The notes: generated from the letters alone by a model not told the origin. A DNA stretch of 22,500 nucleotides from Stramonita haemastoma (GCA_030674155.1 CM060326.1:24751144-24773643); one strand, 5' to 3'; positions 9,985 to 20,254 are shown, numbered from the stretch's first letter. Numbers and translations are program-made.

Positions 9985-11256
9985 ATGACAAGAACAACCA
10001 GATCCAGAAGCCTGAGTGGCCGCCTGAATTCCACTGTCGTGAAAGAAACCACTGGCAACAAAGAAAAAAAGGCTGAAACACCAGATCTCAGAAAAAGTCT
10101 GCTGAAACGATCCGTTGGGCAAGGCAGCTAGGCAGAGGAACAGAGCGGCTCCAGTCAACAGGACAACAACAACAATCGACCGGAAGATTCTCCAGACACA
10201 GTGAGTGACATTCGAGATCTTAAAGCTGTTATCAAAAACTTGTCTGATAAAATAATTTCTCTGGAGAAGATTGTTTTACATCAAAAAGAAATTTTAGAAT
10301 GTATTAGACCTACTGGCAAACCATCGAAGTCCAATCAACACAGGCCGACAAAGAAACGCAAACAGATGATCTATTTGGCAATTTGACATACGCTGATGCC
10401 ATGAGGTGCTCTCCACCAGCTGCTGTCCATTGCAAACAGCCTACAACTCCACCTCATAAAGAACCTAGGCATCAGCGTGGAGTCAAACTTAAAGAAAATA
10501 AAAAGCATATAGAAAACCAAGCTCACGACCTCAATACTAGTGACGCTGGTGCTCAGTCAAAAGAACAAAAAAAAGGGGTTTCGCCAGAATAAATTAGATC
10601 TGGCAGCGAGTAGAAACCTTCCAGTAGTCCTTCTCCACGATTCCATCACAAAGGGAGTGAATGGTCACCGACTGGGTCGTTCTTATGGTTGTACAGCCAT
10701 ATCTCGCAATTTGCCAACACAATAAAAGATCTGGGACAGTCCTTGCAACTAGCTCTCTCGACCCTGAAAAGTCAGTGAATGGCGTTGTTGTCCACTGCGG
10801 ATTAAATGACATTAAAAGTTCTGAGCCTCAAGTAGCAAGTAAAAGCCTGGCAAAATGCGTCAAAAACATTGCCAGTGAACACCCGAAAGCAAGGATCGTG
10901 GTCAGTAAAATTGCGCCAGTAAAGGATCCACAGCATGATTCAAAACGGGAAATTGTAATGCTTTCTTGAGTTCTGAGCTTCTTGAGCTAAAAATGTCTCC
11001 TGTCAGGTCACTCAAACCTGCATACAGACTCCAGGACTCTGAAGGATGGCCAAACCCCACTAGGAGAGGGTCCAGCGTGCTGGCTGCCAACATCGACAGA
11101 CACGTCCGCCAACTCTTCTGGGAAAAGCCAAGAAGACCCTTCAGGTACAACAGGCAACAGTCACCCAGGAGTTACCAAAGAGATGCTGTGCTCCCACCCT
11201 TTACCAGAATCAAAGGTCCATGGTGGAATCTGTATGACATACTAAGAGATTTTTAA
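9985..11256 (+). pseudogene. LINE-2 ORF1 with SGNH (GDSL)-esterase-like domain
   Basis: The start at ATG 9985 keeps one frame to 10386, apart from an in-frame TAG at 10129-10131. The N-terminal part is basic (TRTTRSRSLSGRL) and then helical, with leucine and isoleucine spacing (about 10201-10310) that suggests a short coiled coil for trimer formation. After frameshifts near 10370, 10570 and 10750 an esterase-like domain follows: VVLLHDSITKGVNG (block I, Ser in HDS), VVVHCGLNDI (block III, GxND), a PKARIVVSKIAP strand and a C-terminal PTRRGSSVLAANIDR. The block V His normally placed before PTRRG is replaced by Asn. Esterase-bearing ORF1 proteins are known in CR1-like LINEs. Confidence 0.8.
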
Positions 11257-11558
11257 CTTTGATGTGAAAGGACAGATCCTAAGAGTGTGTAGATCTGTGA
11301 ACAATTTCAGAGTTATGGTGACTGACTTTTCTTTTGCCTTTTGTAAAAGACTATTTTACTTAAATATCTTCCAAAGTTTAGGTGTTTTGTTGTTGTTGTT
11401 GTTTGTTTTCTTTTTTTTCTAGTTTCATTGTTTGTTTTTATTTTTGACTTACATCAATGTTTACCCTAAGAACTATATCATTCTTTTTAAACAGTGTCTT
11501 TTTACAAATCCTTGTACAAAAGATAACTTGTGATTTCTCTTTTTGTTTTATCTTAATA

Positions 11559-12120
11559 ATGGTGAAAACTTGTCCCTTTAAGATTTTGCAGTGGAACTGC
11601 AGGTCTGTGACAACAAATTTACCATATCTTATTCAGCATCTTGCATCTTTCAGATCTGGGGTTTTAGTCTTACAGTCCTTAAACATAACCAGAGACAGAC
11701 TGTCCAATCTGAAAAATTACTATTACCCGCCAATCCACGAATTTGTGGCAAACGATGCTGAAAAGATACTGGCTGCCATCTATATGCATAGAGGAACAGA
11801 ATATGACGAATGTACCTCGCCAGTTCCAACTAATGTTCCACATCTGCATTCCTGTCTGCATGCATAAGAGTCAACAAATCTAATAATCTAAACATTGTTT
11901 CGTATATTTACCTAAAAGCCTCAATGACATCAACACAGAATGGCTGCATACATTGCCAGATTCAAATAAAAAATGGTTAATATGTGGGGATTTTAATGCG
12001 CACACCCCGTTCTGGGATAAAAACTGCACATCAATAACCAGTAATCCATTTATTGAAAACATTGTTGATTCATGTCTGTTTCTACTTAATGCTGCAAGAG
12101 CTAAAAGATGCTCCCCTATC
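11559..12120 (+). pseudogene. LINE-2 APE endonuclease domain (C-terminally deleted)
   Basis: ATG 11559 begins a frame with KILQWNCRSVTTNLPYLIQH, the usual endonuclease opening. At the place where the catalytic Glu of LQET would sit, this copy reads LQSLN. The frame ends at 11865-11867 and resumes after a shift with NTEWLHTLP and WLICGDFNAHTPFWD (about 11973-12017), which keeps the catalytic Asp and Asn. It then runs to a TAA near 12130. The final SDH-type motif is absent because the sequence jumps straight to the start of the RT. Missing that motif, and with Ser at the Glu position, it should not cut DNA. Confidence 0.75.
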
Positions 12121-12144
12121 CCTTGGGACTAAAAGAACATCAGT

Positions 12145-13425
12145 TGGCATAGATGCTGTTTCAAACGAATTATTAAAACAGCTTCCATTCCAGAAAATTG
12201 GATAATGTTATTGCTTGATTTATTCCAGCTCTGCTGGACTCAGGGAGTCATTCCACGCATTTGGAAACATTCCATTTTAGTGCCAGTCCCTAAGCAGGGC
12301 AAACCTAAATGTGATCAAAACAGCTACAGACCAATCGCGTTAACCTCACACACAGGAAAACTTATGGAAAAAATCATTTTGAACTGACTAATGCATTACT
12401 GTGATAAAAATCAAATAATCCCTCTTAGTCAAGCAGGGTTTTGAAAAGGCAGATCCACAGCAGATCACCTGATTAAGCTCAGTACACAGATTAAACATCA
12501 GTTTGCTTGTAGGAAAAATGTACTTGCCACCTTTTTTGATATAAAGAAAGCATAAGATCAGGTCTGGCATGAACGATTACTGTTTAAATTAAAATCTCTC
12601 GGCTTATCTGGTAACATTTATTGTTATGTTAAAGCCTTTCTCTCAGAAAGATGCATGCAGGCCAAAGTTGGAAATTCGTATTCTACAGTAGATTTCCAAC
12701 AATGGGCATTCCTCAGGGATCATTTATTGCTCCACATCTTTTCAATATTCTACTTTATGATCTTCCTAAGTGTTTCTCAAGTAATACCACCCATGTCCAA
12801 TATGCTTATGACATTTGCATGTTGATGAATGTCACATTGAAAAAGAGAACACCAAAGTGACAACTAAACTATTTGAAAAATGTGTATCAGATTAAGCTAA
12901 ACAAACTGAATTACTATATATTTGTGAATGGTCTGTCACTATCTCCTGAAAAGACCAATCCAGTACTTTTTAATAATGGTGCTAACCCACCAGTTCCACC
13001 TGTTTTCCAAATAGTTGGGAACGTTTTGGAATATAAAACTATGGTGAAGTTTTTAGGGGTATATTTAACGTCTAAATTAACTTGGAATTATCATATTGAA
13101 TATTTAAACACTAAAGCTAGGAAAAGTCTTAAATTTCTGAAAGTTAGTAGTAAACAAGTGTGGGCTCATGATGTAGCTGTATTAAAATATTTGGCGTTGT
13201 CTTTAGTACGTTCTAGACGTATATGGCCAGGAAGCTTTTTTCAGTGCTCCTAAGTACTTATTACAGAAAATGAGAAGATTAGACTGTAAGGCTTTTCGAT
13301 TAGCTCTAGGAGTTCCTTTTCATGCATCGTCTATGGGTACTTACAAAGAATTAGGTGTTTTACCATTAGACAATTATCGACAACTGGCTTTAGCTAAATA
13401 TCTCTTACGTTGTTCATAACAAGAA
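12145..13425 (+). pseudogene. LINE-2 reverse transcriptase domain (broken)
   Basis: RT motifs in order: IDAVSNELLKQ (about 12150), ILVPVPKQGKP (about 12275-12308), QNSYRPIALTSHTGKLMEKI, QAGF then a stop where Arg is usual (about 12433-12444), and GRSTADHL. Motif A, FFDIKKA, keeps its Asp (12538-12540) but has a TAA at 12553-12555 where an aromatic residue is expected. GIPQGSFIAPHLFNI follows (about 12700-12750). The catalytic box is YAYD (12801-12812) instead of YADD, losing one catalytic Asp. Thumb sequence FLGVYLTSKLTWNYHI and LALGVPFHASSM follow after a shift near 13225. Confidence 0.85.
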
Positions 13426-13431
13426 ACCAAT

Positions 13432-14238
13432 GTGGACACTGAAATAAGTACAAAATCTTATGTCAACTTTCCCAAAAGAGCACGTTCTATTTGTTCTCTT
13501 ACCACAGTTATAACCTATACTTCTGAATTATTTGAAAATGCAAAAATATCACCTAAAAAATTAACTAAATCAAACATTAACATCTCCTCTTGTGTCCCAT
13601 GGGAGCTCCAGAAAGCTAATTTTGACGTCAATTACTCTTCTCTAACCAAAAAAGGTAATGAAAATGTTCTTAGTGCATTAGTAAAAGAATACATACAGAC
13701 TACATATCCAAAAGATCTAAAAGTATACACTGATGGTTCCCTTTTGAGCAATGATGAGGCGAGTACAGCGTTTGTCATCCCATCTCTGAAAGTAGAGAGG
13801 TCCTTTTCTATTGGGAAAAATCGATCTGTTTTTACAGCTGAATTGTCTGCTATATCGATGGCTTTGTATCATCTTCTAGATTTTCCCAAAGATATTTTCC
13901 AGATGATTTTTTGTGTTGATTCCAAGTCGGTTTTACTTCCTTTACAAAATGTCAGTTCAAAAGTGAGGCAAGAGCTCATAACTGAAATTTGTCATCTGGT
14001 TCATTTTTTTTTTATGTTACGGGGCACTAGTATTACTTTCTGCTGGATTCCTTTTCATTGTGGTATTTACTTAAATGAAAAGGTTGACAGATTGACAAAA
14101 TGCGGAGCAAAGCATGTCAATGGGTCTTACAGCATAGAGGTTCCTTTGTCTGCCCACGAGGGCTATAAGCATGTTGCAAAATGCATGCTGGAAACACTTC
14201 AAAAAGAAACTAGAGGATACTGGGTTTTCCTGGAGTGA
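13432..14238 (+). pseudogene. LINE-2 RNase H domain
   Basis: A 268-codon open frame that ends in the RNase H domain, which degrades the RNA strand of RNA-DNA hybrids. All four catalytic acids are visible: Asp in YTDGS (13732-13734), Glu in TAELSAI (13840-13842), Asp in CVDSKSV (13918-13920) and Asp in VDRLTK (14085-14087). The CWIPFHCGI segment supplies the family's usual His region. The ATG at 13432 is internal to the polyprotein and not a true start; the ancestral frame continues upstream into the RT thumb, past a TAA near 13419. This is the longest intact piece in the window. RNase H in a LINE marks the I-like and related groups. Confidence 0.87.
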
Positions 14239-14524
14239 TGACATAACTCATTTATTATTTTTCGATAATACTGAATTCCGTAATTCACATGAATATAGAA
14301 GTGTTGTATCCCTTATTTACAGGTTTAAGTTCAATGCTTTTAGATCTAAATTTTCAAAAACAGCAACATGTATCTGTGGTGAAACAGTTACCAATGCTCA
14401 TATTCTTTTACAATGTCGAGATCTAAACACGTTTTTACCTACCTTCCCAGCCCTTCGCTTATTATCAGATACTTGTAGTTCTTTGAATTTTATTAGTTGT
14501 AGGAATTGCAAAGCTAGTGTTTGA
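14238..14524 (+). pseudogene. LINE-2 C-terminal CCHC zinc knuckle
   Basis: After a frameshift near 14215 the frame continues with SLIYRFKFNAFRSKF and a complete cluster C-x-C-x7-H-x4-C (about 14369-14416; residues CICGETVTNAHILLQC). It ends at the TGA at 14522-14524, the likely ancestral ORF2 stop. This knuckle follows RNase H in I-like elements and probably helps bind template RNA. Unlike the LINE-1 knuckle it keeps all its metal ligands. Confidence 0.8.
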
Positions 14525-14614
14525 GTTGTTATTTCTTCCTCTTCAAAGTTTCTTGTTTATGCTTAATCTGTTTTATATTTATTTATTGCCGATGATTAGC
14601 TATGTGCACTCCCC

Positions 14615-14690
<76 letters not shown>

Positions 14691-14769
14691 CCACATCCAC
14701 AATCCACACATACATTATACTCTTCCCTGTCTGACATCACTATTTAGTGGAAGGACGTTAAACTGAAGA

Positions 14770-14815
<46 letters not shown>

Positions 14816-14840
14816 ACTACTACTAACTACTACTACTACA
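14525..14840 (+). other. LINE-2 3' UTR with (CA)n and (ACT)n tail
   Basis: Short AT-rich UTR, a CA array (14617-14689), then the end motif TTTAGTGGAAGGACGTTAAA and ACT repeats (14770-14840). A short non-poly(A) tandem tail is a known feature of I-like LINEs, which supports setting the 3' end here. Confidence 0.75.
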
Positions 14841-14841
14841 C

Positions 14842-14842
<1 letters not shown>

Positions 14843-14920
<78 letters not shown>
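14843..14920 (+). repeat. (CA)n microsatellite
   Basis: CA repeats with one break near 14887, immediately after the LINE-2 tail. Confidence 0.97.
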
Positions 14921-14921
<1 letters not shown>

Positions 14922-15179
14922 TGTAGGTATACAGGTATGAAGACATACAGAGAGAAAAGACTGATAGTCAGAGACAAAGAGAGAATCGTTGTAGAATAGA
15001 GACACTACAACAAAGAGACATCCGTAGTACGATGATGATTGTTTCGAGATCTGGCTTTTAATCGGTGCTAAAACAAATAATAAATAAGAAACAACAAGAA
15101 CAGAACAGCTGAATAACATTGAAATACGATGGAAAACAAAATATGAAGGAAAGAAAGAAAAACGCAGTTAATGAATTAA
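14921..15179. other. Unassigned spacer
   Basis: A-rich sequence with AGAGA stretches. No gene or known repeat body is visible. Confidence 0.5.
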
Positions 15180-15304
15180 AGAATAAATGAATGAACGAAC
15201 AAACGAACAAACGAACGAACGAATGAATGAATGAATGAATGAATGAATGAATGTGAATGAATGAATGAATGAATGAATGAATGAATGAATGAATGAATGA
15301 ATGA
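15180..15304 (+). repeat. (GAAT)n / (GAAC)n tetranucleotide microsatellite
   Basis: Variant GAAC and AAAC units on the left grade into nearly pure GAAT units on the right, with one GTGAAT interruption near 15252. The left part looks like the older, mutated end of the array. Confidence 0.96.
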
Positions 15305-15710
15305 TGGTAGGAAAATAGAAAATGAATAAAAAGAAAAGGAAGATAGAAACGCATAAAAGAAAAAAAAATTCCCCATACAAAACACACAACATTTCTTTAA
15401 AAACCATAGAAACATGAAACCATCTTCTATCAAGTGACATCTGACAAAAACAACGACCCCCCCCCCCCCCCCCCCTCGACATTAGCTAAGCTCTATGTCT
15501 ACTTTCAAACTGCCGAATACGTCCATTGAGATGACAGCTAAATTGTCATGTGATCATCAAAACCACCAATCAGAGTAACGGCCCTCCATGCATAAACATA
15601 AAGACTGCCTGCCAAGATTCATGACATCAAGATTCCAAATTCGTCAAGCAATCAATGGTATATCAATACTGGTCCAGACTCTGTTTTATTCATTGCCTGT
15701 GTCTACAGAA
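15305..15710. other. Unassigned spacer with a C19 run
   Basis: A-rich sequence, a homopolymer of 19 C at 15457-15475, then unique-looking DNA up to the minus-strand SINE. No gene seen. Confidence 0.5.
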
Positions 15711-15952
15711 TATTTCGTATTTCGTACCACTTTATGTCACAGCAGATTTCTCTGCCTGAAATTCGGGCTGCTCTCCCCGGGGAAAGCGCGTCGCCACAAG
15801 TGCAGCGCCTACCCATTTTTTTCTTTTTCCTGCATGCAACTGTATTTGTTTCCCTATCAGAGTGGCTTTTTTTCTACAGAATTTTGCCAGGGTCAACCCC
15901 TTTGTTGCCGTGGGTTCTTTTACGTGCGCTAAATAGTGATGTGTAACGCACG

Positions 15953-15983
<31 letters not shown>

Positions 15984-16122
15984 TAGCGCCCAGACCACCA
16001 CTCAGGGTCTAATGGATGGGGAAAAAGTTTTGGGTCCAAACGGGGTACGAACCACCGCACACTCCGACCCAGACTTTTTGCTTTCTAGGCAAGGCGCGTG
16101 ACCACCTAGACCACCGACCCAC
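15711..16122 (-). mobile_element. SINE family B (full length, tRNA-derived head)
   Basis: Read on the minus strand: head GGGTCGGTGGTCTAGGTGG with a box A-like TGGTCTAGGTGG, and a near-consensus box B, GGTTCGTACCC, with one change. The core AGTCTTTCGGATGAGACGAT is followed by AAACCGAGGTCCCGTGCG, then TAAAAGAACCCACGGCAAC, a CTGGCAAAATTCTGTAGAAA segment, a GGGAGAGCAGCCCGAATTTC block and a short ACGAAAT tail. The head and 3' half differ from family A, but the core matches it. It abuts an AT array on its 5' side. The open frames on the plus strand over it are shadows. Confidence 0.88.
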
Positions 16123-16155
16123 TATATATATAATATATATATAATATATATATAA
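16121..16155 (+). repeat. (TA)n microsatellite
   Basis: TATA units with regular TAATAT interruptions, directly at the 5' end of the family B SINE. Confidence 0.93.
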
Positions 16156-17320
16156 GCTGAAAGAGAAAACAGCCATTTCATTAGTGTACATGATAAGAGG
16201 CTGTATAAACCAATTTTACTAATAAATACCCTCCTTCCCGTTTTTCTCCGGACACCCTTAAGAGCAGCATATCGAGTCCAACAAGACTGCATTAAACTCC
16301 AAAAGATGATATATCTCATATATCATAGATGATATATCTCATATCTAAATCCGACCCAACTGACCAGAAGCAGTGTAAGACTTGGAGGACCGGCAGCGTA
16401 TAGCTGTCTTTGTCATAGAGACTGAGCTATCTTTCTTGATATGTTTTTTTCATCTTAAACAAGATGGTGTTGATCTAATTGAAAATGCGAAATTATGTTT
16501 TTATTCATGTTTTGTAGCTCAATAGTTCTCTAGTTTGATGCTACGCTGACCCTCTTATGTCTTATGAGAATCTTCTATAACAACATCGTAACAAGCAACA
16601 CCACAAGAAAATTGGTACGTTTTACAAAACTACCGGCATGTAATAGAGGAAATTAAATTTTATTCGTGTTTACAAAACCTATAGAAATAAATGTTTTACA
16701 AAATTTTATACACAGTTAATCTTCGGTCTTTCTTCGAAATTGTCTTTGAATTCTTCTTAGATGCTCAAAAAAGTTGGATGAAACTTATCCAAACATAGTT
16801 GATATTTTTCACTGCAACTTTTTAAAAAATAGTATCAAGATAAAGTTCAATGAAATACATAAGTGAAATAAAACAAATCTACAACCAGAAATATCCACGA
16901 AGTTTTTCTGCTACAAAAAGTGTTTTTAAAAAACACAACAAACTAATTGGAAAGTAGAATGAACAACTTTTTAGTATCCTGACCTTATCATAAAACTGGC
17001 AGACAATCAACACAACAGTATACTTATACAAAACACCAACAAGACTGTCAGTAGCAACAAAAGAGGTAATTTAAGCGTAAATGAAACCCCCAAAAGGCAA
17101 AATGAAAAGATGAGACAAAAAAATGTCACGTTTCTTAAAGGAGTGCGCATAAACCCCCACCCATTCCCATTCTTATCTTCCCGACATCGACAAACACAGA
17201 ACACAGAGAGAAAAGTTCCAAACTTTACAAGATAAATATCAAACACACAAAATCTACTTTCAAACGCACACTGAATGTATATCATATCTTATAGTCTAAC
17301 TCCCCTCCCGCAGCATGCAG
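16156..17320. other. Unassigned AT-rich region
   Basis: Mostly AT-rich. A 17-bp direct repeat GATGATATATCTCATAT lies at 16305-16321 and 16328-16344. If the minus-strand exon candidate at 17321 is real, the right part would be its 3' UTR, but I see no clear polyadenylation context. Nothing else is assignable. Confidence 0.4.
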
Positions 17321-17427
17321 TTATGAAGTACTGTCTTTCCCCTCCCTTCCCTCACAGTCTCCACACACGGCACCAAGGAGTCGCTCCCGGCTGCTGAAGT
17401 CCTCAGGCAGGACAAAGGTGGACTTGC
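17321..17427 (-). other. Candidate minus-strand terminal coding exon (weak)
   Basis: On the minus strand a pyrimidine tract (CTCCCTCCCTCCC) and AAG precede a frame GKSTFVLPEDFSSRERLLG that runs to a TAA at 17323-17321. The stretch and its upstream flank are clearly richer in G and C than the surrounding DNA, as exons in AT-rich genomes often are. The protein is not recognised. The same frame stays open upstream to 17590, so the splice site is only one possibility. It could be chance. Confidence 0.22.
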
Positions 17428-17607
17428 CTTGGGAGGGAGGGAGATGGGTCACAAGCGAAAAGTGGTGGGTCCAGAGGAAAAACAATCGGGTGGCCCGAGG
17501 GGGGAAAGGACACTTGCTGGGGACACACGGGCAGGAAACTCCCAGGCCTGTCTCCACAGCTGGAGGCATCCAAAAACCTGTAACCGGCAATACTTGCCAT
17601 CCCTCAA

Positions 17608-17971
17608 CTTATTTATTGATTTATTTATTTATTATTTATTTATTCTTTTATATCGAGGATAATGGAATAATGTGCTTTTTTACACGCAGTCCCGTGGGCA
17701 TGCAGTTTTGTAAATCTTGTCATCTGTTCCCACCGGTACACAAAGGCCTACTCTTACAAAAAGTGGAACAGGATTTAACGTGTGCGCAAGATGTTTAGGG
17801 TACGTTCGCACACGGGTCTTGGTTTATAGTCTCATCTGAAGGACTTTTGGGAAGAGTGAAGTCAGCGCTGATGTTAACTCCAGGGGAAAAATCCCCTCGA
17901 ACGGGAATCGAACCCGAGTCGTCAAATTGCGAGCGCAATGTTCTGACTACCAGGCTATCCCGTCCCCCCTG
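17608..17971 (-). mobile_element. SINE family A, copy 6 (full length)
   Basis: On the minus strand: GACGGGATAGCCTGGTAGTC with box A, a perfect box B in GGGTTCGATTCCCG, the TTTTTCCCCTGGAGTTAACA link, the core CTTCAGATGAGACTATAAAC, the body and the 3' block ATTATCCTCGATATAAAAG. The tail is AATA/AAATA units on the minus strand (17608-17647 in plus coordinates). The promoter boxes are intact, making this, with copy 2, the best-preserved member. Confidence 0.9.
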
Positions 17972-19777
17972 GTAACTAGTGCTGGAATCTAGAATTATTT
18001 CCCTGGCGTCCGTTTGGGTTGACGAATTGCCTGTCTCTTCACACCCAAAGAATCTTCACCGGTATTTCCCAGGGAACTATCTACATTTTAATATAAATCT
18101 CGGCTATTATCATTATGAACTGTTTGCATCCATATGGATTGAATACAAAAACATTAAAGATACTGTGGCGCAAAGTGAATTGTTCTTAAAGTAAACCAGT
18201 ATCAATTCACACACTACTGCCTAACACAACGTTGCACTAAATCACAACACACTCGGGACTTAACCTTATCAATTCGAATTTGGAAATGCTGAGTATTCCA
18301 AAATACAGTTAGGGCTCTCTCAAAACGAAATATTAATACTGAAAAAAAATTCATTAAAGTTAAACGTCCCTCAAACATTATAGAACTTTTAACTTTTCTC
18401 TTATGTATAACCGGGTGCAGTAGATCTAGAGTGCGAGACTAAGAGCGACAGGGAGTTCATTAAATTATCTCTTATGCAATCTTGTCGCTGCGTAGTGTTA
18501 CTATTTTCGGACACACCTGTAAATTGTGAGACACTTTGTATTTTTAATAGTTAAAGTTAAGGTAGTGGTTAAGTGTTAACCCCACATTTGGTCTTCACTA
18601 CGATTGACATGTTTAAGAGCAAATACAGACTAACCAGCCAACTTACCCCACCCCCATCCCCAGTCCTCTTGCCCTGATGGTATGAATTGTAACTTATTTG
18701 TTGCTTGAAAATTGTTACTCCACCTTTACCCTAAATGATTTAATTCTTACCTCTCGGTACCATCACGTATTTTAAAAAAACCTAAAGGTAGAGAAAACCT
18801 CCCTAAAGGAAAACGCCCACTCCATACGCGTTAATCCAGAACACATCCACCAAAGCACTGGGAAAACACAACACTATAACAACCTTCACAACAACATACT
18901 GAAACCAAACACACCCTGTCACTAAGACTGACAGGAGAGTACTCAACTAAGAAGGAAGATCTGCTGACAGAAGCCCGACTGCTTACAAGGTATCGACCCC
19001 CTCCTGCTCTCCAAGAAACGCTAACAAAAACAAACAGGTCATTGGATCTGCAGACCCCTTGACCAAGATTCTAGTCCAGAGAAACACCTATGACGGCTGG
19101 GTGACAAATTACTGCAGAATAGTTTGCTTTCAGCTTTTGCGGCAACACTATATGTAAAGGTCAGTCCAATTTGAATAGTGTGCATCTAATTCTTCATCCA
19201 AAAGCTTCTTCATCTGCATGATGTGACTGAACGCTATACCAGCTTCTCTGTCTTCATAAAAGCTACAAAGGGGTGCTGTAGATCACCTTTCTGGTCTCTT
19301 GCTACACTGACTTGCTGGTTCTGTTTTCCCCTCTAGGAGATGTGTACAAAAGCCTGAATGATTTCATTTTTAAGGCTCAGGTTTTTTTTTTCCATTTCTC
19401 TAATTAAAAATCCAATATAAACACTGATACAGCCGTTTGGAAATAAGAAGTGACTGTGTACTAGTGCAGAAAAGAGAGGTCATACACAAAGTAAGACATG
19501 AACATGATGTCTAAGCACATCACATTACACGGAGATCCACAAGAACTACGACTTGTACACGGGCTGGTTGGGTTCCACTTCGGCTAGGGCATGCTGGTTG
19601 CAAAGACTGGACACAGGAACCGATGTTTGTGTCAAGTAATAATTATATTCAATTATGAACAAGAAGAAGCAACACATTTTGAAGACCGTTGATGTGATTC
19701 CCTTGTCGGGGTACTCGTGCACGATCAATATCGATCATTACACCGCAATGTTGATAAGCTTAGAGCAAGAGCCTTCA

Positions 19778-19779
<2 letters not shown>
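17972..19779. other. Unassigned AT-rich region
   Basis: About 1.8 kb without a convincing gene, SINE, LINE or array. The 71-codon frame near 17979 has no recognisable motif. A few pyrimidine-rich AG sites occur (for example near 19335), but none is followed by a supported coding stretch. Confidence 0.5.
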
Positions 19780-19834
<55 letters not shown>

Positions 19835-20032
19835 CTCTCCTCTCTCTCTCTCTCTTCCTCTCTGTGTGTGTGTGTGTGTGTGTCCCTGTCTCTCTGTCTC
19901 TTTCTCTCTCGGTCTCTGTCTCTATCTTTGTCCCCGTTTTTCTGTCGCTGTCTCTCTCTCTGTGGCTCTGTCTCTGTTTCTCTATCTATCTATCTATCCA
20001 TCTATCTATCTATCTATCTATATATCTATCTA

Positions 20033-20063
<31 letters not shown>

Positions 20064-20080
20064 CTCTATCTCTCTATCTC

Positions 20081-20111
<31 letters not shown>

Positions 20112-20130
20112 GTCTGTATATCTATCTTTT
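19780..20130 (+). repeat. Compound (CT)n, (GT)n, (CTGT)n, (ATCT)n microsatellite
   Basis: CT to about 19862, GT 19864-19882, variable CT/CTGT to 19980, then ATCT and GTCT tetranucleotides to about 20128. Long predicted Ser/Leu/Tyr-rich frames over it are artefacts. Confidence 0.97.
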
Positions 20131-20159
20131 GCTCTTTCAACTAAAGTGTGAGTGTGCAG

Positions 20160-20254
20160 GAGTCGGTGTGGAAGAGCCTCAGCCCCTGAAGGAGATCATT
20201 CGCCAGCACAAGACACAAAAAGCCATTAATCACCGCGCTACAGAAGAAGCATAA
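20160..20254 (+). other. Candidate terminal coding exon after the microsatellite (weak)
   Basis: A long pyrimidine tract and a CAG at 20157-20159 are followed by a frame containing VEEPQPLKEIIRQHKTQK that ends in TAA at 20252-20254. Codon choice and amino-acid makeup look ordinary for a soluble protein, quite unlike the simple repeats on both sides. I do not recognise the product and cannot see other exons. It could be a short chance frame, since 30 codons is not long. Confidence 0.25.

Larger units (their letters stand above)
9985..14840 (+). mobile_element. LINE-2: decayed non-LTR retrotransposon with esterase-like ORF1 and RNase H-containing ORF2
   Basis: Order: ORF1 (coiled-coil-like N-terminus, SGNH-like domain), a spacer of about 300 bp, ORF2 with APE endonuclease, RT, RNase H and CCHC knuckle, then a 3' UTR ending in GGAAGGACGTTAAACTG and an (ACT)n tail. 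RNase H after the RT, with a knuckle after that, places ORF2 near the I/Nimb-like group by architecture; the clade was not confirmed. Several stops and shifts and one large internal deletion make it inactive. The 5' end is uncertain: it lies between the CA array ending at 9904 and the first ATG at 9985. Confidence 0.88.

Noticed and set aside
9540..9988. Cys/Val, His/Thr and Tyr/Ile-rich frames on both strands
   Set aside because: Translations of AT and CA arrays.
15058..15482. Minus-strand Ser/Phe/Ile/His-rich frames
   Set aside because: Translations of the GAAT array and the poly-C run.
15588..15946. Plus-strand frames of 114 and 70 codons
   Set aside because: They lie over the antisense of the family B SINE and unique spacer, and have no protein motif.
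17880..17965. Possible minus-strand tRNA gene
   Set aside because: Same reason: it is the head of SINE copy 6.
19655..20254. A 199-codon frame
   Set aside because: Nearly all of it is CT and ATCT repeat. Only the last 30 codons are kept, as a weak exon candidate.
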